Assembly (NCBI GenBank): GCA_029207755.1
Contig: JARCOQ010000016.1
Span: 13,289,307 to 13,353,306, forward strand
From: Chamaea fasciata
Lineage: Eukaryota; Chordata; Aves; Passeriformes; Sylviidae
Length of the DNA: 64,000 nucleotides
Direction: 5' to 3'
Part shown: positions 36,201-51,871 of the stretch, one piece after another
Layout: each line of letters begins with the position of its first letter
Position numbering within the stretch: position 1 is the first letter of the stretch
Notes under the pieces: model-generated
Database searches by the model: none
Told to the model about the DNA's origin: nothing
Seen by the model: the letters and a program-made list of their open reading frames with translations, nothing else
Position numbers and translations under genes: made by a program

Positions 36201-37032
36201 ACAGAGATGTCCAGGACACTTTCCACAAGTATTGTTAAATATAGTAACTTTCAAGCTGTTTTTTTATAGGCAATGGCATTTCAAATCTTTCTCCCATGGA
36301 ACTGTTATTAAAAGCCATCAAATAATATCTGTAACACTTTCTAGAGAACCAATTGGAGAAAGTGTCATGCTCAGGAGAGAAAACAGATCATGAATATACC
36401 AGCTTGGCTGAGAATTTGAGATGTATTTAGGGAGCTATTCTGAGTAATTTACAATGAATGACTGGTACTCTTCAGACTATAAATACAATCTACTCTTTCT
36501 CCTTGAGAAAAAAAGAGAGGTTGTCTTTTTAATGATCACTTTGTAAGCAAAAAGACCAACCAGAAAGACAGTGGGAGGAAGAGAGTCAACACGATTTCCC
36601 CCTTGTTACACTCTCTGTGACTCTGGGTTTGCTCAAGGAGCGACAAGCAGCTGATGCTCAGACACATCTGCACCATCTCTGAAACTGCTTAAAAGGCCAG
36701 TGGGGATGCAATGAGCTTATTGTTCCAAAAGTTATCAATGAACCTGCACAATTAACAGCCATTTTCAGATTATATTCAGTCAGTTTCTTTGCTGAGCATT
36801 TCTGCATTTGTGGTGCTGAGCCACAAGCACATCATCCCCTTTCAGATTTAGATACGGAGCAGAAACCCACCAGATGATGGAATTTGCAGTTTGTCTTTCT
36901 ATGACAGAAAAAGCAGAGCTAAATATACATAAGACTTCCCACTTTTCCCAGTTTAGGGCTATAACAATGCTCATTATCCACACTGTGTCTACAGGAATTG
37001 AGCAGAAGAAAAATGTGGAAGACAGAACTCAC

Positions 37033-37121
37033 CCGGATCAGCCACAACTTGTTTCTTTTTGGTGCTGGTGACAATCTCATTTTCATTCATCATTCGTACA
37101 TCCTGATCCTCCACATGATTG
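37033..37121 (-). CDS. KATNIP: KATNIP exon w13, penultimate coding exon
   Basis: The acceptor is TCTTTTCAG|C and the donor CCGG|GTGAGT. The 29 whole codons are [20 protein letters not shown] and KKKQVVADP. The EDQDV.MMNEN motif and the basic KKK stretch match the mammalian C-terminal region. One base (G) of the next codon is left open. In mammals this becomes Ala, followed by a short arginine-rich end. Reading through the donor gives a short unrelated tail ending in a stop about 15 codons later. Confidence 0.93.
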
Positions 37122-39467
37122 CTGAAAAGACTGAAATCAGTACAACAGCCAAAATAATCAACATTTGGGAAAGTTATGAGAGTCATGGACAAGGATACCA
37201 AAGAAGGGATGTCTGCAGTCCTGCAGGCTGAACAGCTCCACAGCACAGCCACAATACGCAGGATTATCCACACAGGAATTATCCTGTCCTCATCCACCTG
37301 AAGGATTTCTTGCCAGTTTTAATTAGTGGCATTCATTCAGGCACACATTCAAATATAAATATCATATTCACTCTACAATTTTCAAGCCTGCCTACACAGC
37401 TTGAACCACAAAGCAAAGTGAGATTTTAAATGAGAGCTGTACAAAGAGGGTATAAAAATCCTCACATGGAACTTCCACACTGCTTTGTAATTCTGAAAGA
37501 GCATTTTATGAAACTTATATGAAACTTATATGAAACAAAATTCATTTACTGTGACAAGTTTTGCTTGCAGGCTGCTGCAAAATTTTAACCATTTCTTTTT
37601 GGGAAAAAAGTAATAACTTCAAAAGTAAATTAAACGAAACAAATTACAGGGAAAAACATGAGCTGAATTGAAAGGTAAGGAAAACATCAGAAACAACATC
37701 TCCCTTTCACACAGACCAGAAAAAAACCCATTTGTGCCTTTGCAATAAAAGAAGTGTATTTTTTCTTTTCTCTCCAAATACTGCACAAAATGAGTTTCTG
37801 TTTCTGAAGAAAAATGTAATGTCTCTCCAACTGGCAGAGTGAAGCAGGAGAGCCAAAACTGAAGCAAACCAAAACTTACATTATTGATGATAAATAATAT
37901 CAGATGCAAGTTTGGGTTCATGAAATACTGAACAGTGCCATGTGAAAGAGAAAAGACCAACATCACAAGCAACAATATCTAAAAGCTCCAGAGCATTTTT
38001 AAAATGAAGGGATATTATCCAGCAGGTCTTCTATTGCTGCTGAAGTACCCTGTATTTTAGTAGGGTGGGAGGCGAAAAAAAGAGAAAAGACGATTGCAGA
38101 CTAGGAAGGGAAAAAGAGCAAGAAAACTCCTGCACAGAAGTCTGGAAGAGAAGAGGCTCAGCATGTTCCCGACTGGAAAAGTGTTTTTGACCCCAAAAGC
38201 TCCTCTTTAATGTAGATCAAAGGACATATCTATGTCTTATAAATATGTGCAAAGGAAGTTATGTGAAAAAGATCTGTGATTACAGCTGGTGCTTCCCTGG
38301 TTCCAATAAAATAATTTTACTCTTAGAAAGATCTGAAGCTGAGGAAAGTAAAGGCTTGTTTCCCATCCTCTTCCTTTTTCTATCGCATTGAAAATTTTCT
38401 AAAATCTTCTATTTCCTCAAGGCATTTTCATTTCAGTGACTTTTTCAATTTGAGAAATTGTTCACCTCCGAGTTTTACCATGACAACACAGCCACTCATC
38501 CAAAAACATGAGTCCAACACAACACATCCAAACAATAGTAATTTATTTAACCCCTGACAGGACCAGTGGCCAACGGCCAATGCTTTAGGGAAACACAAGA
38601 AAACAAACCCTGTAGGCAAATGTGAACTTCTGGCTTTATTCAGGTCATCTCATGTTCCTTCTGCTTATTTCTAAATGTTTGAATATCCTTCTGAGTGGAT
38701 CACACACCAGCTATCCATGCAAAACTTGCCTTTTTTTCCAAGTGATGCATGTGCAAAACATTCTATTTGTCAGCTGTCCAACATGCAAGAAAGTGTTCAT
38801 TTCTATAAGCTTCCATTTTTTCACTTTTCAATCCCATTTAAAACAAATTATTCTTTCAAATCTTTACTTTCCTTGCCAGGGACTGTTTTTGAGCCCCTAC
38901 CAATCCTGACTTTCTAAATGTAAGTGCACTTTTCACTGCATTTCATCACATTCTCCATGAGATTGCCAACTCAGTGGTTTTAAAGCGTCATTCCCCCAAA
39001 TGCAATTCATTTCTCATTTTAGGAGTTCATTATTTTAGACTGTTTATAAAATAGTAGAATTCTGCCTCCTTAAATAGCATCTATGTCAAATCAGAGTTTA
39101 TTTTCTTTAATTTTGATGCTTAGTTTTTTTCATGAACTTGCTATTTTTTTCCCCCTCTATGTAATATCATTGGGATTTATTAATCCTTCTCTAAGGAAGC
39201 CCAACTTTTTTATTTTGTGTTTACAGGCTTTCATGAAAACAGATGTAAATACAAATCACTAATACCAGGAAATGCTAAAAGATGCTTGCCAACAAAGCTG
39301 GTATTTTGGTCCTCATATCTAAAAATCTCCTTATTCCTCCTCAAGTGAGGCCAGGGATGCTCAGGAAGGGAATTTCCCTCAGCAGTACACACACTGCTGA
39401 CATCAGTCACATCAAACCAGATTTTAAAGCCAAGATCTTTTGTCCCAATCCAGCTCCCCTCACATAC
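37122..39467 (-). other. KATNIP intron
   Basis: AT-rich intron. It contains a short 11-bp tandem repeat (ATGAAACTTAT, about 2.6 copies) at 37508-37536. I see no mobile element that I can name. Confidence 0.8.
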
Positions 39468-39628
39468 CTGAGGACAGTTCTCCTCTCCTGGTGGCAAATC
39501 CTCTCATCATCTGTGAAGAGGATGGTGTGGTAGGGCACCACGGGGTCACACGTGGGCAGGATGCCTGACACCACACGGCTCACCATGTCCAGAATCCCAT
39601 TGTACACCAGCAAATCATCCACCAGAAG
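39468..39628 (-). CDS. KATNIP: KATNIP exon w12
   Basis: The acceptor is GTTTGTAG|CTT and the donor CTCAG|GTATGT. The 53 codons begin [20 protein letters not shown] and include [20 protein letters not shown] and then [12 protein letters not shown]. This closes module 3, and the GILPTC.P..PYHTILF segment is conserved in KATNIP. It ends two bases into a codon, completed to Ser by exon w13. Confidence 0.95.
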
Positions 39629-43167
<3,539 letters not shown>

Positions 43168-43307
43168 CAAACCAGGAAGAACTGGTGCCAGCCACATGTG
43201 CCTGCCATCAGTGGTGTCATTCACTCTGTCAATCAGTTTGTCTGGAGTCCGGATGTCTCCAGACACGTCATCTAAAATGTTGACACTATCTGGAAAAGCA
43301 GCAATAT
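43168..43307 (-). CDS. KATNIP: KATNIP exon w10, middle of module 3
   Basis: The acceptor is TTTTTCAG|AT and the donor GGTTTG|GTACAT. The 46 whole codons read IAAFPDSVNILDDVSGDIRT, then PDKLIDRVNDTTDGRHMWLA and PVLPGL. It contains the KLIDRVND and HMWLAP elements that correspond to those of modules 1 and 2. It ends on a codon boundary. Confidence 0.95.
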
Positions 43308-45124
43308 CTGAAAAAACACTTTAAGCATAAATAACCCAAAAAGGGATATTTCAGAAACACCAAATTTCAAAGTTTATGCTCTTCCCAACACCATGAATGA
43401 GTTTCCACCACTACAGCAGTACTCCCAGGACTCCATAGCTGAGAAACTTGGGGGCACCTATTTAAAAGCACCTATCTAAAACCCTTAGATATTCTGGCAT
43501 TCCAATTTATTTTTATAATAGGAATCAAGTAACTTTTAGCTGCATTTAATTTATTCTCAAATATGTACTTATTACTTCATCAATAAAGTTCCATTATCAG
43601 GAATAGGCACTTCCCAGCTTTTTGGTGACAAAGTCCCATATTTTTATCATAGACTTCTGCAAATTCCTCATATAAAAACCTATCTCAAGAAGAGTGTCTC
43701 TGCAGGAGGCAGTCATCAGTCAAATTTGGTTTTGCTTGAGTTTCTCAAGGTTTGCGGTAAAAATCAGTAACTGTGTAATAAAACCTTTTTTCATTTCTTT
43801 GAGAGGAAAAGATTAAACCCCTATTGAACAGGAAAGCAGATTTTCTCTGTAAGAGAACATTTACATTAAAAACATATATGAATGTTAAAGAAATGCAAAG
43901 GAATGTGGATGGATGGCACTGTCTTCAGAGTTATGCATCCTGAGCAATCCAGTTTGAGGGACATTAATTTCCATTTAATTTCCATTAAATTCTTCCTGTC
44001 CTGCTTTCTAAAAGTCTCTAAGTATTTACAAAGAATTGAAGGAATGACACAGCAATGCCTCAAGTGTTTAAGAAAAGCTTGATTCAGTACTGAATTATCA
44101 CATTAAATACTGCACTAAGACAAATACTCTGTTTTGGGATCCTAATACATCCCGCACACAACTGCCCAGGCAGGAACAGGTGATCATTCAAAAGGAGCTG
44201 AGGATTCTTTAGCTCGCACTGTTTTACACTGTACAGCTGTACCAGGTCAGTTAAAGATCCCTGGTTCTTAAAAGACAGATTGTTATCACTTCTCAATTTC
44301 AAAATGTTTCTTGTCCATTATACATGTTTCAAGTTCGGGGTGTATCATTGAAAATACAAACCAAAATAGCACTTGGGGAAAAGCCTTTATTTCACTGAAT
44401 TCCCTATTAATTAGGCAGTGAGGATCCTTAGAGACAAACAATTCCTGCAGCATTTGTGCTATCCATTCTTTCCAGGGGGCTAAGAAATGTTCCTTCATGT
44501 ACCTGAACTATGGGAGTTGTATGTTGGAGTATGAAGCTTTCAGCTCTTAAAAGACTTTAGCTGGTCCAGAGCACAGAGTGTAACCTTGATGAACATCAAT
44601 CTTCCCAACATGCCCTTCATTCCCTCTGTTGGATATCCAGGGAACACTGAATCAAATTCAAACTCTCAGCCCTGATCTTCATGACTGCATTGGGTGTCTA
44701 GAGCAGCCTAAATCCCCAGAAAAAAAGAAAAATTTCTTTCTTGAGGGACAATGAAAGATTCCATTAAAAAAAGGCACTGAACTCAATCTTTTCTTATGAA
44801 TTTATAGCTCAGCAAACTTTCTGGTCCTTCCCCACCAAAGAAGAAATGTCAAGAGAAGAAAGTACCACACCCTTCTCAAGCCTTCCATTCTCTAACTTTG
44901 TCCTGCTTTATTGGTGCATCCCACTGAGAGCAGAAATGGTCTGCAAGTTTACAGATTCCATAAAAACATTCGGAAAAGTGGTTCGTCACCCAAATACAGA
45001 GAAATAGAAGCAGAGTTAATCCCACAGGACAACTCGGCAATGTGGAAGTGATGCCCTGTGGCAATTTGCCAGGGAGTGAACTGTGCATCAGCAGGGCCAG
45101 GGGTGCTTGGTGTACAAAGGATAC
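43308..45124 (-). other. KATNIP intron
   Basis: An intron of about 1.8 kb, AT-rich, with no recognisable repeat or RNA gene. Confidence 0.85.
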
Positions 45125-45235
45125 TGTTTTCAGTCAGTAAGATTTGCTCTCCGTGTTCATCAAACAACTCCAGCCCGTTCAAACCAATGTAGTAGGGATC
45201 ACCCCAACTCGTCAGGAGCTGGAACTGGAAAATAA
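45125..45235 (-). CDS. KATNIP: KATNIP exon w9, start of module 3
   Basis: The acceptor is GCTTTTTAG|TT and the donor AACA|GTATCC. The 36 whole codons are IFQFQLLTSWGDPYYIGLNG and LELFDEHGEQILLTEN. It carries the third WGDxYYxGLNGxE signature. The frame stays open past the donor into the intron, but phase with the next exon restores Asn-Ile-Ala-Ala-Phe, which fits the family, so the donor at 45124 is used. Confidence 0.93.
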
Positions 45236-45587
45236 CTAAAAAGCAAAATGCTATTAAGGAAAATATCAGTACAGAAGCTTTGTCCTAACAGACCATTTAA
45301 TCTGCAATTTGAAAAATGATTGTGCAGCCCATGATGTCAGACACTCTTATTTGCAGTTCAGGACAAAAAGCTACCAGAGGGTCTGAAAACAGGCCACATA
45401 TTTATATATGATGTTTCACAGGTTTTGTCTTAAGCCATACTTTATGGAAGCCTTTCTCATATTCTTGGTATCTTGTTAATACCTTAAAGAAAACAAAATG
45501 GTTGGATTCAAAACACTCAGGACTCCTAACCATGGTATGTAATTCTAAAATATTCCATATGATAAGGAAGATGACAGGGAAGGATAC
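45236..45587 (-). other. KATNIP intron
   Basis: A short intron of 352 bases between exons w8 and w9. Nothing else is visible. Confidence 0.85.
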
Positions 45588-45652
45588 AACCACAGGGCAT
45601 TAATGGTGCTTCATAGTCCATACTGGCTTGTTCCAGTGTCCTTGAACCAGCC
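45588..45652 (-). CDS. KATNIP: KATNIP exon w8 (65 bases)
   Basis: A short exon with 21 whole codons, AGSRTLEQASMDYEAPLMPC and Gly. The acceptor lies directly after a run of 16 T on this strand (TTTGGCAG|G), and the donor is GGTT|GTATCC. I chose this donor over GTTGTA four bases upstream because T plus TT of the next exon restores Phe in the conserved CGFIFQF sequence. The MDYEAPLMPCG motif is a strong match to mammalian KATNIP. Confidence 0.92.
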
Positions 45653-45966
45653 CTGCCAAAAAAAAAAAAAAAACCAAGACAAATCAGGGTTTTTATCTAT
45701 TGGCTCATTCAGAAAAGAAGAAAACAAACCCAAAGAATTAAACCTTCACAGACACCACCCCAACCCCTCCACCTGTGATGATGGCCCAGACTCCCCTCAG
45801 ACCTCAGTGAAGTTTGGTCAGTTTAAACCAAGTGAAGCTCTGCTCTATGTGCTCCATGTTTTCATCCAGGAGCCTCACACGGTCAGTTCCAACAGGGAAT
45901 GGGAAATGACACTACAGCAGTGAAGAGAGATCATGTGGTTCAGACAACAGAGACATCCTATTTTAC
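45653..45966 (-). other. KATNIP intron
   Basis: A short intron of 314 bases. Its 3' end on the coding strand is a pure T run of 16 (complement of 45658-45673), an extreme polypyrimidine tract directly before GGCAG. Confidence 0.85.
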
Positions 45967-46124
45967 CTCTTGTGTGCTTTAGGAATTGGCTGGGGCTGTA
46001 AATAGTCAAGAAAGAGAATTTCCTGAGCAAAGTCGAAGTGGCAGTTGCCTGGTCCCTTGCGGATAAGGAAGCCCTCCAGGGGGGAGATGCTGTGCCCATC
46101 CAGCATCACATGGACCACCTTAGC
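45967..46124 (-). CDS. KATNIP: KATNIP exon w7, end of module 2
   Basis: The acceptor is AAACCAG|GCT and the donor AAGAG|GTAAAA. The 52 codons read AKVVHVMLDGHSISPLEGFL, then IRKGPGNCHFDFAQEILFLD and a Pro/Gln-rich YLQPQPIPKAHK. The VMLDG strand matches VLDEQ at the end of module 1, and the RKGPGNCHFDFAQ segment is well conserved in mammals as I recall. It leaves two bases of an Arg codon. Confidence 0.95.
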
Positions 46125-46439
46125 CTGGTTTAAAAGAACAAAACATCAGATTACCTGACATTACATGACTTACATTAAAATAATTGCAAACAATTATTTT
46201 AATTGTTCTCTCCATTCACTTCAGAGACTGAAATAATTTCAGGTAGCTGTATTTGTTTCATCCCTCTAGAGTGTGACTTCCTTTGGCAAAAGAAAGCCTA
46301 ACCCAGCAGATACCAGCTGCAATCCACAGTGTCCACGTCATCACTGACATTGATGGGGATGGACAGGTGAGGATTTGGGGAGGGAGATACTAAAAAAAGT
46401 ATTGACAGATCCTTCAATTCCTGTGTGGCACTAGATCTC

Positions 46440-46655
46440 AGCAAACTGAAGCTGCCCTTCTTCACAGAGAGGGTGGTTAAGCATTGGCACAGGCTGCCCA
46501 GGAAAGTGGTGAAGATCCCATCCTGGAGGGATTTCAAAGAGGTGTAGATGAGGCACTTGGGGACATGGGTCAGTGCTTGCAGTGTGAGGTTCACAGTTTG
46601 ACATGATGACCTTACAGCCCTTTCCCAACCTAAACAGTCCTCTGACTCCTGAGCC
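46440..46655 (+). repeat. CR1 LINE 3' fragment, sense orientation
   Basis: It contains AGAGAGGGTGGTTAAGCATT, GGCACAGGCTGCCCAGGAAA, CCCATCCTGGAGGGATTTCA and AAGAGGTGTAGATGAGG, ending near CCTTTCCCAACCTAAACAG. The order matches a sense CR1 3' region. Confidence 0.85.
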
Positions 46656-48644
46656 TGCAGCAATATTTCCACACATTAAGGGAATGGGAAGGCTCAGCTC
46701 TCAAGTCAGTCCATGTCACAAAGGCAATCTGAGGACACATCATGCACCTCAATGCTCTGCTAAATCAGCTGGGATTGTCCAGCCCTGGATTTCTGGAGCC
46801 ACTCTTCCAGAAGACCCACAGCCTGGTGCTCTCTCCAGAGAAGACTTTGCTGTTTCTGTTGCATTTACAGCAGCCTGTATTTCAGCAGTTCTATTTATCT
46901 TTGTGGCAGGTGCCACTTCTCCAGGATCACACAAAGTCCTCTGCCAAGCAGTGCTGTGTGTAACCTCAGGGCACAGCAATAAAGAAAAGGTACCTGTACC
47001 AGACAGAGACAACTGAGCTGTGGCCACCTCAGAGATGCAAGCACACCTTATCCAACCTCTGGAGATCAAAGGGAATAATTCAGGCACGTTTATTCAGATG
47101 ATGCAGGAGTCCTGGCCCCTTTGCCCTCGCCCAGCAGCAGCATGTGGAGCTGTATCCATGATCCCAGGCACAGGACAATTCAATCACCAGCAACAATTAA
47201 TCACTGCACCTTACTCTCTCATATGTTAAATACAACTTAATGTTCATCACAAGCAGCATTTACTGCCCTGGGTCTTTAACTGAGTACCAGTTTGTGCTAG
47301 ACTGGAGGGGGGGCTCAGTTCATTTCCATGAAGATTAATTAGGTGGGAATGTTTGTATGACTACCAAGTGTAGAGCAATAACTATTTCTGGCTTCATCTT
47401 TAATACACTTGGGATCAAATAAAGGAAACATCTTTTTCATATGAGAAACTCTTCTGTATGCTGCTTTCCAGCTGAATAAGTCTGCCAGGCTAAGGAGAGG
47501 AAGTGAGAAATCCACTGAAACCCACTTTCCTAAACGGAAACACGTAGCGAATGGGAAGTCTGGAGAGTTAGAGATGGAATCTTACCTATTATACCACAGC
47601 TGCTTATATTTATGTGCCCTTTACAGCCCTCATTTCTAAGTAATTCTCATCATCTGAGGAGGCACTCAGCCATCACATATTGCATTTTACAAATGGCATA
47701 ACAAAGCTCTCACAAGGTGATTTTTCACAGAGCTGCAAATAGCAGCCAAGTCTTCATTCTGACAGTCACTGCCATTACCCTCTCACACTAAAGCTGTGAA
47801 TAGAATCCCCCCGCCTGCAGCTGCCTAACAAATCATTCCATCTCACACCCAGAGACTGGCTCCTAGAATGTGCAGCAATACTTCAAGAGACAGATGTCAG
47901 GATGCCCTGGGTTTACAGCCTAAAACCTCCTTTCCTGTGGCCCAGTGGACCTTGCATCTTTTGTTTTCCAAATAATTTATTTTATCCTTCTACAAGACAG
48001 CAGGTATGGGGTCCTCCTTTAAGTGGTACCCACTAACTCCTTTGGGACTTGCAGTATTCATGCAGGTAGAGACCTGTATCAGACTCACTTCTTTTTCCTA
48101 CCTAGCCAAGTAAACTGCTGAATATACACCTTTCCTCTTTTCTTTTCTTTTTTTTTTTTTCTTGGTTTGGCCTCCAGAGACCAAATTCCATGTTAGATTT
48201 TAGAGATTTAATAAGCACTGCTCAGCAACAACTACAATATCAGTAAGTTACCAACATTATTATCACCCTAAATCCAAAACACAGCTCCTGGGAAAAAAAT
48301 TAACTCTATCCCAGCTGAAATCAGGACACAAATGTCACTAAAAGCCCTCATTTGTACAGGGGGTATTTTTAGATGGTAATGCTCAAAATGCTCCAGAACC
48401 CTCTCCCATGTGTCAAACGTGCTGGGCAAATGAGATGGAGCACAAAATCAGGGGCTCTCTGTTCAAATCTCTGGATGAGCTAGGATTTAATTGGAAGACC
48501 CTTTTTGTCTTCTCTCCAGTTTAATACATGCCAACACTTTTATTGTTATTTACTGCCTAAATTTGGACATCAAGAATGCAACAGTTGCCTTTTGGGGTGG
48601 AAAATCTGGGAACAAGTGGATTCCTAAACTTTCTGAGCAATGAA

Positions 48645-48680
48645 CAGTAACTTCTGTTTGGTCAGTAACTTCTGTTTGGT
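48645..48680. repeat. Exact 18-bp tandem duplication
   Basis: CAGTAACTTCTGTTTGGT occurs twice with no mismatch and no gap. It is a recent duplication, probably replication slippage. Confidence 0.95.
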
Positions 48681-49362
48681 TATCATTATCATTACATGTG
48701 TCAGTACAGCAGGGAAAGGAGGAACAGCCAAACCCAGAGAGAAAAGGTGTAAAATTATCTCCATCAGCTGTCAATTGTCAATCTCAAAAATTTAGTATGG
48801 AAAAAAAAATATAAACCAGGCAATTTGCAAATAAGAGAGGATTTATGATAGACAATTTTAGCTAAATTATTTTAGCCAAACTGCTTGAAGGTGGCAACTT
48901 TTCGTTTATGAAATGTTAATATTTCAAAAGACTTTTCTTGGGAAAGGCAGTAGTGAGTGAGGGGCCTTGTAACCTGAACTAAACAGAATTTCTTTGGAAA
49001 AGTTTCCCTCATATCGTTCCCTGCACTTCAGGAAATACAGAATCATACAGTGGGTCTAAATACAAGATACTGAGAGGATACCACTTCAGAATCATATATC
49101 CTGAAAATAATATGTGCTATTGTATGTGTCTCTTAGAAAAATCAGCTGTGAAGAGTTCTTTAAACCATCTCTGGCTTTTTTTCCTACTATCTGCTGTTTG
49201 TGGAGACAGGAATGCATTATACCTGCCACAAAATTCAGCCTCAGACAATCTAGAAAGATTTATGGTGTTCCATTAAGGCAGCTATATTCATTCATCATAG
49301 TACCAATTTTCCAATGCACTGCTGTATATTTTTGCTGGCAGTGCTCCTTTTCTTTTACTTAC

Positions 49363-49528
49363 CCCTCTGTAGGTATCCTCTGGAGATTTATTATAGTTCC
49401 AAAAGCGAAGCCCTGCAATACTTTCAGTTTTATCAAAATAGATTGTGAGCAGATGATCTTCTCCAAAAGAGAAGGGAATGAGCCACATATGGTCATCCTC
49501 CACTGTGATATTAGTCCCATCTATTAAC
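49363..49528 (-). CDS. KATNIP: KATNIP exon w6, middle of module 2
   Basis: The acceptor is TTTGTAG|G and the donor AGAGGG|GTAAGT. It has one base plus 55 codons: LIDGTNITVEDDHMWLIPFS, then HLLTIYFDKTESIAGL and RFWNYNKSPEDTYRG. It repeats the LIDGVN, MHLWLAP and RIWNYNKS elements of module 1 at the same spacing. It ends on a whole codon. Confidence 0.95.
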
Positions 49529-50329
49529 CTACAAAGAGAAAAGTCCATTAGCTGCACAAAGGGAAAAGCTGGCTTCTCTCAACAAAAGCAGGGACTTTCC
49601 TAGGGTTCATTTTATTCCAGATGCCACTTCCAGCTTCCAGGGCTTCTTGTGTCCTTGTGCATGCAATTAGAAGCCCAGAAAACATCAAAAATAGCATGCA
49701 AGTATTGAACAGAAGGCAGTGGGGGGAGAAAAAACCCAGTGTTTTCTTTAGTTGGGTCTGCTTAAGGCAAAACAGCAAAATCCTTAGGTTTTCCCTGTGT
49801 GAACAGGGACAGGCAAAGGAAAGCTCAACTGCCTTTGTAGCAAAGTGGCTGAAGGCAGAACTCTAAGCCAGCCACAATATAATTTATGAAGCCAGCTCCA
49901 CGCCCAAGGCAGTGTATCTGGCACCCTGCAGGGTGTTTCTATGCCAACACAACTCTGCTGGATCTGAGGAGGAGCTGGATAGCAGCTGGATAACCCTGCG
50001 CAGGACCAGGGTTTGCTCACATCCCTCATGGACACAATTAGCCACATCCCTGCTATTATACAAAGCTCCCAACCAGCAGGACAGTGTCTTTTCATGACAG
50101 CACAGGCTTCAGGCTGACTAAATAAAGTTCAGTCTGGTATTTTCTGATATTATATTCTTCTACCACAAACTGTGCCACACAAAGATGGAGTAAAGGAGAA
50201 TATGAATTAATTTTCCTCTGTAATTACTTTGGTACACTGCCAAAAAAACTAAGTATATACTTACTATTTATTTAAAAGTTTAATGGAAGAATGAGTGCCA
50301 GACTTGGCAATTCCTTAAAGAAAAAGATT

Positions 50330-50546
50330 TGAATAATGACTCTTTCACAGAGGAACTGATTAGGGAGTCCATGAGAGAAGAGATAATTCTTGATTTGGTC
50401 TTAAATAGTACATGGGACCTATTCCAAATGCCACAGTTGAGAGCACTGCAATGTACTCAAATTCAACATGCTTGCAGGAATATCCAGAGCCAAAAGAGCC
50501 TCTGTATCTTGTGGCCTAAAAAGTTCTCCAGCAAAACAATCAAGAA

Positions 50547-50585
<39 letters not shown>

Positions 50586-51000
50586 ATATAACCCACTTAC
50601 TAAGAAAGATGTTAGGAAGAAAAAGGATTTGAAAACTCAAAACCAGCCTGGCTCAGTAGCAGGATAAACAAAGTTATTATGGGCCATCTTTCAGCAAAAT
50701 TCATGATCAAAAAAGCCCTCAATTGATAGACTCATAAACTCTGGAAGGTTAAATGCGTATGCACAGGCCAAAAAAAGAGTCTGAAGGCTAGCAAGCAAAA
50801 GATACAATAAATAAAATCCCTCAAATACATCAGGGGCAGAAAGCTTGCCAGAAATTCTGTAGGATCAACATATCACTAGGCTGAAAAAGGAGCATTCAGA
50901 GAGAAGGCACCAACAAAAAAGGTAAATTAATTCTTTGTATCTGGGTCTATTAGGGTGGGGTCTGGAGAGACTCCCCCACCAGAATCTGTTTATCACAGGG
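50330..51000 (+). repeat. Relic of an old amniote LINE (CR1-like)
   Basis: Part of the block (AAATACATCAGGGGCAGAAA, GCTTGCCAGAAATTCTGTAG, GGAGCATTCAGAGAGAAGGC, AAATTAATTCTTTGTATCTG) matches, in order, a LINE that I recall as common in turtles and crocodilians. It is riddled with stops and indels. The 5' and 3' limits are uncertain, and the family name should be checked with a repeat library. Confidence 0.55.
50550..50578. repeat. Poly(A) run, 29 bases
   Basis: An uninterrupted A homopolymer inside the LINE relic region. It may mark the 3' end of a small nested insertion or simple slippage. Assembly length here is unreliable. Confidence 0.95.
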
Positions 51001-51871
51001 AATGTCATGGGAAGATTTCTTCGACCAGCAACTGCCTACAGAGGAGATTTTCATATAAGATGGCAGAAGGAACAAGGAATTGCACACAAGGAAGGTCGAT
51101 ATCTGCAATCACTCAGGTTAGCAGAAACTACAAACAACGGAGTTAGTGTGCATGGAGATAAATACAACATTCTAAGGAAGACTCCAGAGCCTTTGAAAAG
51201 ACAAGTCCTAATTCATAAACCTGGTCACAGCCCATAAACATGCCAGCAAGACAGGATTACAACCAAAAATACCCTTTAAAAATGGGAGAGATGACTCAGA
51301 AACAACAGGATGCAGCTTCAATAACATCCAAATGCCAAGTCCTCTCCAGATCTCTAGCCTATAATTTCTATACTGCTGCCATTTACATGCACAAGTTAAT
51401 CTTAGGATACTTGTCAATGAAGAAAACTTCATTAGATTTGCCAAGAAAAAAAAAAAAAAGCTCTGCAAAATGGCCAAAAGAATGGCACCTATTGATGCAA
51501 TTCCCCAACACATCCTCACTCTTCGCTAACGTGAAAATTTTCCTTGAAATTATCCAGAAATCCTGCATAAATATCACTCAGTATGCACAGACAGATGCTA
51601 CAGAACACCCACATTTCTTCCTGGAAAGTCCTTGGCAGAAACACCAACCAGGCATGTTCTCATCTCCCAGCTCAAACACCATCTTTTGGAAACATCTCAT
51701 TCATGTTTCCACAACAAGCTGTTCCTGGACAGCCTGTGAATTCCAAGAATGAGCAGTGATGAGATGAAAATCATGTTCACATTAACATGTGTTAACATAA
51801 CTGAAGCTTATAGAAATCTGTCACTTTAGAAAATCTGATGTAAAATGCATCCCAATTCTTTGCTTACTTAC

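Larger units (their letters stand above)
23836..37032. other. Interval between the converging genes
   Basis: This 13 kb interval should contain the 3' end of KATNIP (last coding exon and UTR), because the exon at 37033 ends in an open codon. I searched by eye on the - strand for a short exon encoding the basic mammalian C-terminus and found none. The first 1.7 kb is GC-rich and has long chance ORFs on both strands. The rest holds CR1 fragments near 27130, 28800 and 30207 and a TTA microsatellite at 25833. Nothing else could be named. Confidence 0.6.
46125..49362 (-). other. KATNIP intron
   Basis: A 3.2 kb intron with a CR1 fragment at 46440-46655 and an exact 18-bp tandem duplication at 48645-48680. 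A pyrimidine-rich tract lies near 48131-48162. Confidence 0.8.
49529..51871 (-). other. KATNIP intron with an old LINE relic and poly(A) run
   Basis: The intron is dominated by the relic at about 50330-51000 and a homopolymer A run at 50550-50578, both listed separately. Confidence 0.8.
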
